Origin: JAJYVT01 sp036796435
GTDB lineage: Bacteria > Actinomycetota > Acidimicrobiia > Acidimicrobiales > RAAP-2
DNA length: 6,552 nucleotides
Assembly (NCBI GenBank): GCA_036796435.1
Contig: DAIRCY010000120.1
Coordinates: forward strand, 1 to 6,552
Direction: 5' to 3'
The notes below the pieces were generated by a model, which had not been told where the DNA came from, made no database searches, and saw only the letters and a list, made by a program, of their open reading frames with translations. Positions 5,517-6,552 of this stretch are shown one piece after another. A program made the position numbers and the translations under genes. Position 1 is the stretch's first letter; each line of letters begins with the position of its first letter.

Positions 5517-6552
5517 TTGTCCGATCTCACCCCTGCAACGGCGCCGGGCCATCGGGCCCCCTCGCGAGCGCTCGTCGTCGGTGCGGGGATCGTCGGGCTG
5601 TCCTGTGCCTGGTCGCTCCAGGAGCTCGGCGTCGAGGTCACCGTGGTCGACCGGTCCCGTCCGGGCGCCGGCGCGTCGTGGCAGAACGCGGGCTTCGTCT
5701 GCTCCTCGATGGCGGCGCCGCTTCCCGAGCCGAGCATCCTGCGCTACGGCGTGCGTGCGGTCGTCACCCCCGGCTCCCCCGTCGCGGTGCTCCGGCCCTT
5801 CGACCTGCAGCTCGTCCGCTTCATGGCGCGCATGGTGCGCGCGTGCACCAACCGCACCTGGCGCAGGAGTCTTGCGGTTTACCGCGTGCTCAGCGCGATG
5901 GTCGACGAGTCGTTCGAGCACCAGCGCGTGGGCGGCGTGTCTGTCGGCGCGGTGCGTGGGGACGTGCTCGCCTGCTTCCGACCGGGTCACGAGCTCGCGC
6001 CTTTCGTGCACGAGATGCGGGAGGTCGCGCCCGAGGGCCACGACGAGGGAGTGGCCCTCCTCTCCGGAGACGAGGTCCGCGCCGTCGAGCCCCACGTCTC
6101 CCATCGGGTCGCGTCGGGCGTGGCGATCCGGGAACAGCACTTCGTGACGCCCTCGAGCTACGTGAGCGCGCTGGCGGCGAGCGTCCGCGAGCGCGGCGGC
6201 ACGATCGTCGACGGCGCGGAGGTGTCGTCCATCGGACGGCGCCACGGGTCGCTCGTCGTGCGCGGGCCCGTCGTCGACCTCCGTGCGGACGCGGTCGTCG
6301 TGGCCGCCGGCGCGTGGGCCACGCGTCTTTTGTCCGGCCACGGGGTGCGCGTAGCCGTCTACGGGGGGCGCGGCTACAGCTTCACCCTCGCCTCCCCCCG
6401 TCCTTTCGCAGGGCCGCTCTACTTCCCGGCCGAGCGCATCGCCGTGACGCCGCAGGGGGACCGGGTCAGGCTCGGCGGCATCATGGAGTTCGGCTCGCCC
6501 GACGCGCCCCCCCATCCCGGGCGAATTGCCAACATGGTCCGGTCCGTGCGCC
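5517..6552 (+). CDS. FAD-dependent amino-acid oxidase/dehydrogenase (DadA/DAO family), 3' end outside window
   Basis: An open frame of 345 codons runs off the window edge. The protein opens with a dinucleotide-binding fold, ALVVGAGIVGLSCAW, with the GxGxxG glycines at 22, 24 and 27, followed by the acidic end of the second strand in VTVVDR. Then come GASWQNAGFVCSS, the DAO-family segment where glycine/D-amino-acid oxidases contact FAD, the later FAD strand ADAVVVAAGAWATRLL, and YGGRGYSFTL, which matches the P-x-K/R-GYS segment of DadA. The visible end VRLGGIMEFG is also DadA-like (VGGMAE). Such enzymes deaminate D-amino acids or related amines oxidatively. The substrate cannot be fixed, so no symbol is given. 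TTG at 5517 is preferred on the GAGAGGA site; an in-frame ATG at 5475 would add 14 residues. It diverges from nfo across 69 bases. About 60-80 C-terminal residues are expected beyond the window. Confidence 0.9.
   Translation, partial: MSDLTPATAPGHRAPSRALVVGAGIVGLSCAWSLQELGVEVTVVDRSRPGAGASWQNAGFVCSSMAAPLPEPSILRYGVRAVVTPGSPVAVLRPFDLQLVRFMARMVRACTNRTWRRSLAVYRVLSAMVDESFEHQRVGGVSVGAVRGDVLACFRPGHELAPFVHEMREVAPEGHDEGVALLSGDEVRAVEPHVSHRVASGVAIREQHFVTPSSYVSALAASVRERGGTIVDGAEVSSIGRRHGSLVVRGPVVDLRADAVVVAAGAWATRLLSGHGVRVAVYGGRGYSFTLASPRPFAGPLYFPAERIAVTPQGDRVRLGGIMEFGSPDAPPHPGRIANMVRSVR

Noticed and set aside
5448..6515. N-terminal extension of the nfo frame to 6515
   Set aside because: It is antisense to the FAD oxidoreductase; family homology starts at MLIGAHV (5447).

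Overview
This is a chromosomal segment of a high-GC bacterium. GC-rich third codon positions, frequent GTG and TTG starts, and an HtpX/PspAB pair typical of actinobacterial genomes point to an actinobacterium. An Acidimicrobiia-like lineage is possible but cannot be fixed from the sequence. No mobile element, tRNA, rRNA or CRISPR array was seen, and coding is dense throughout.

Layout. Positions 1-2734 (+ strand) hold an envelope-stress cluster. First comes the C-terminal tail of an unseen protein, ending in six 15-bp tandem repeats. It overlaps by ATGA a membrane zinc metalloprotease, HtpX (225-1178). Next are a PspA-associated protein PspAB (GTG start at 1221) and a Tyr_phosphatase_3-type phosphatase (about 1952-2734). 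In actinobacteria PspA, PspAA, HtpX and PspAB commonly sit together, so the tail at the left edge probably belongs to PspA or PspAA, though none of its core is in the window.

Positions 2769-5447 (- strand, convergent with the first cluster) hold a likely three-gene operon transcribed nfo (endonuclease IV), fumC (class II fumarase), then pterin-4a-carbinolamine dehydratase. nfo and fumC overlap by TTGA, and the Shine-Dalgarno sequence of fumC lies inside the last codons of nfo, so their translation is probably coupled. A short hairpin fills the 34-bp gap between the convergent phosphatase and dehydratase genes.

From 5517 to the window end (+ strand, divergent from nfo) is the N-terminal part of an FAD-dependent amino-acid oxidase/dehydrogenase of the DadA/DAO type. 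The 69-bp divergent spacer carries -10-like hexamers facing both ways; the one facing nfo is placed as expected for a leaderless GTG-started mRNA.

All seven genes apart from the left-edge fragment belong to known families. The points worth a second look are the repeat-encoded protein tail, the phosphatase attached to the HtpX-PspAB pair, and the DNA repair-TCA cycle coupling of nfo and fumC.
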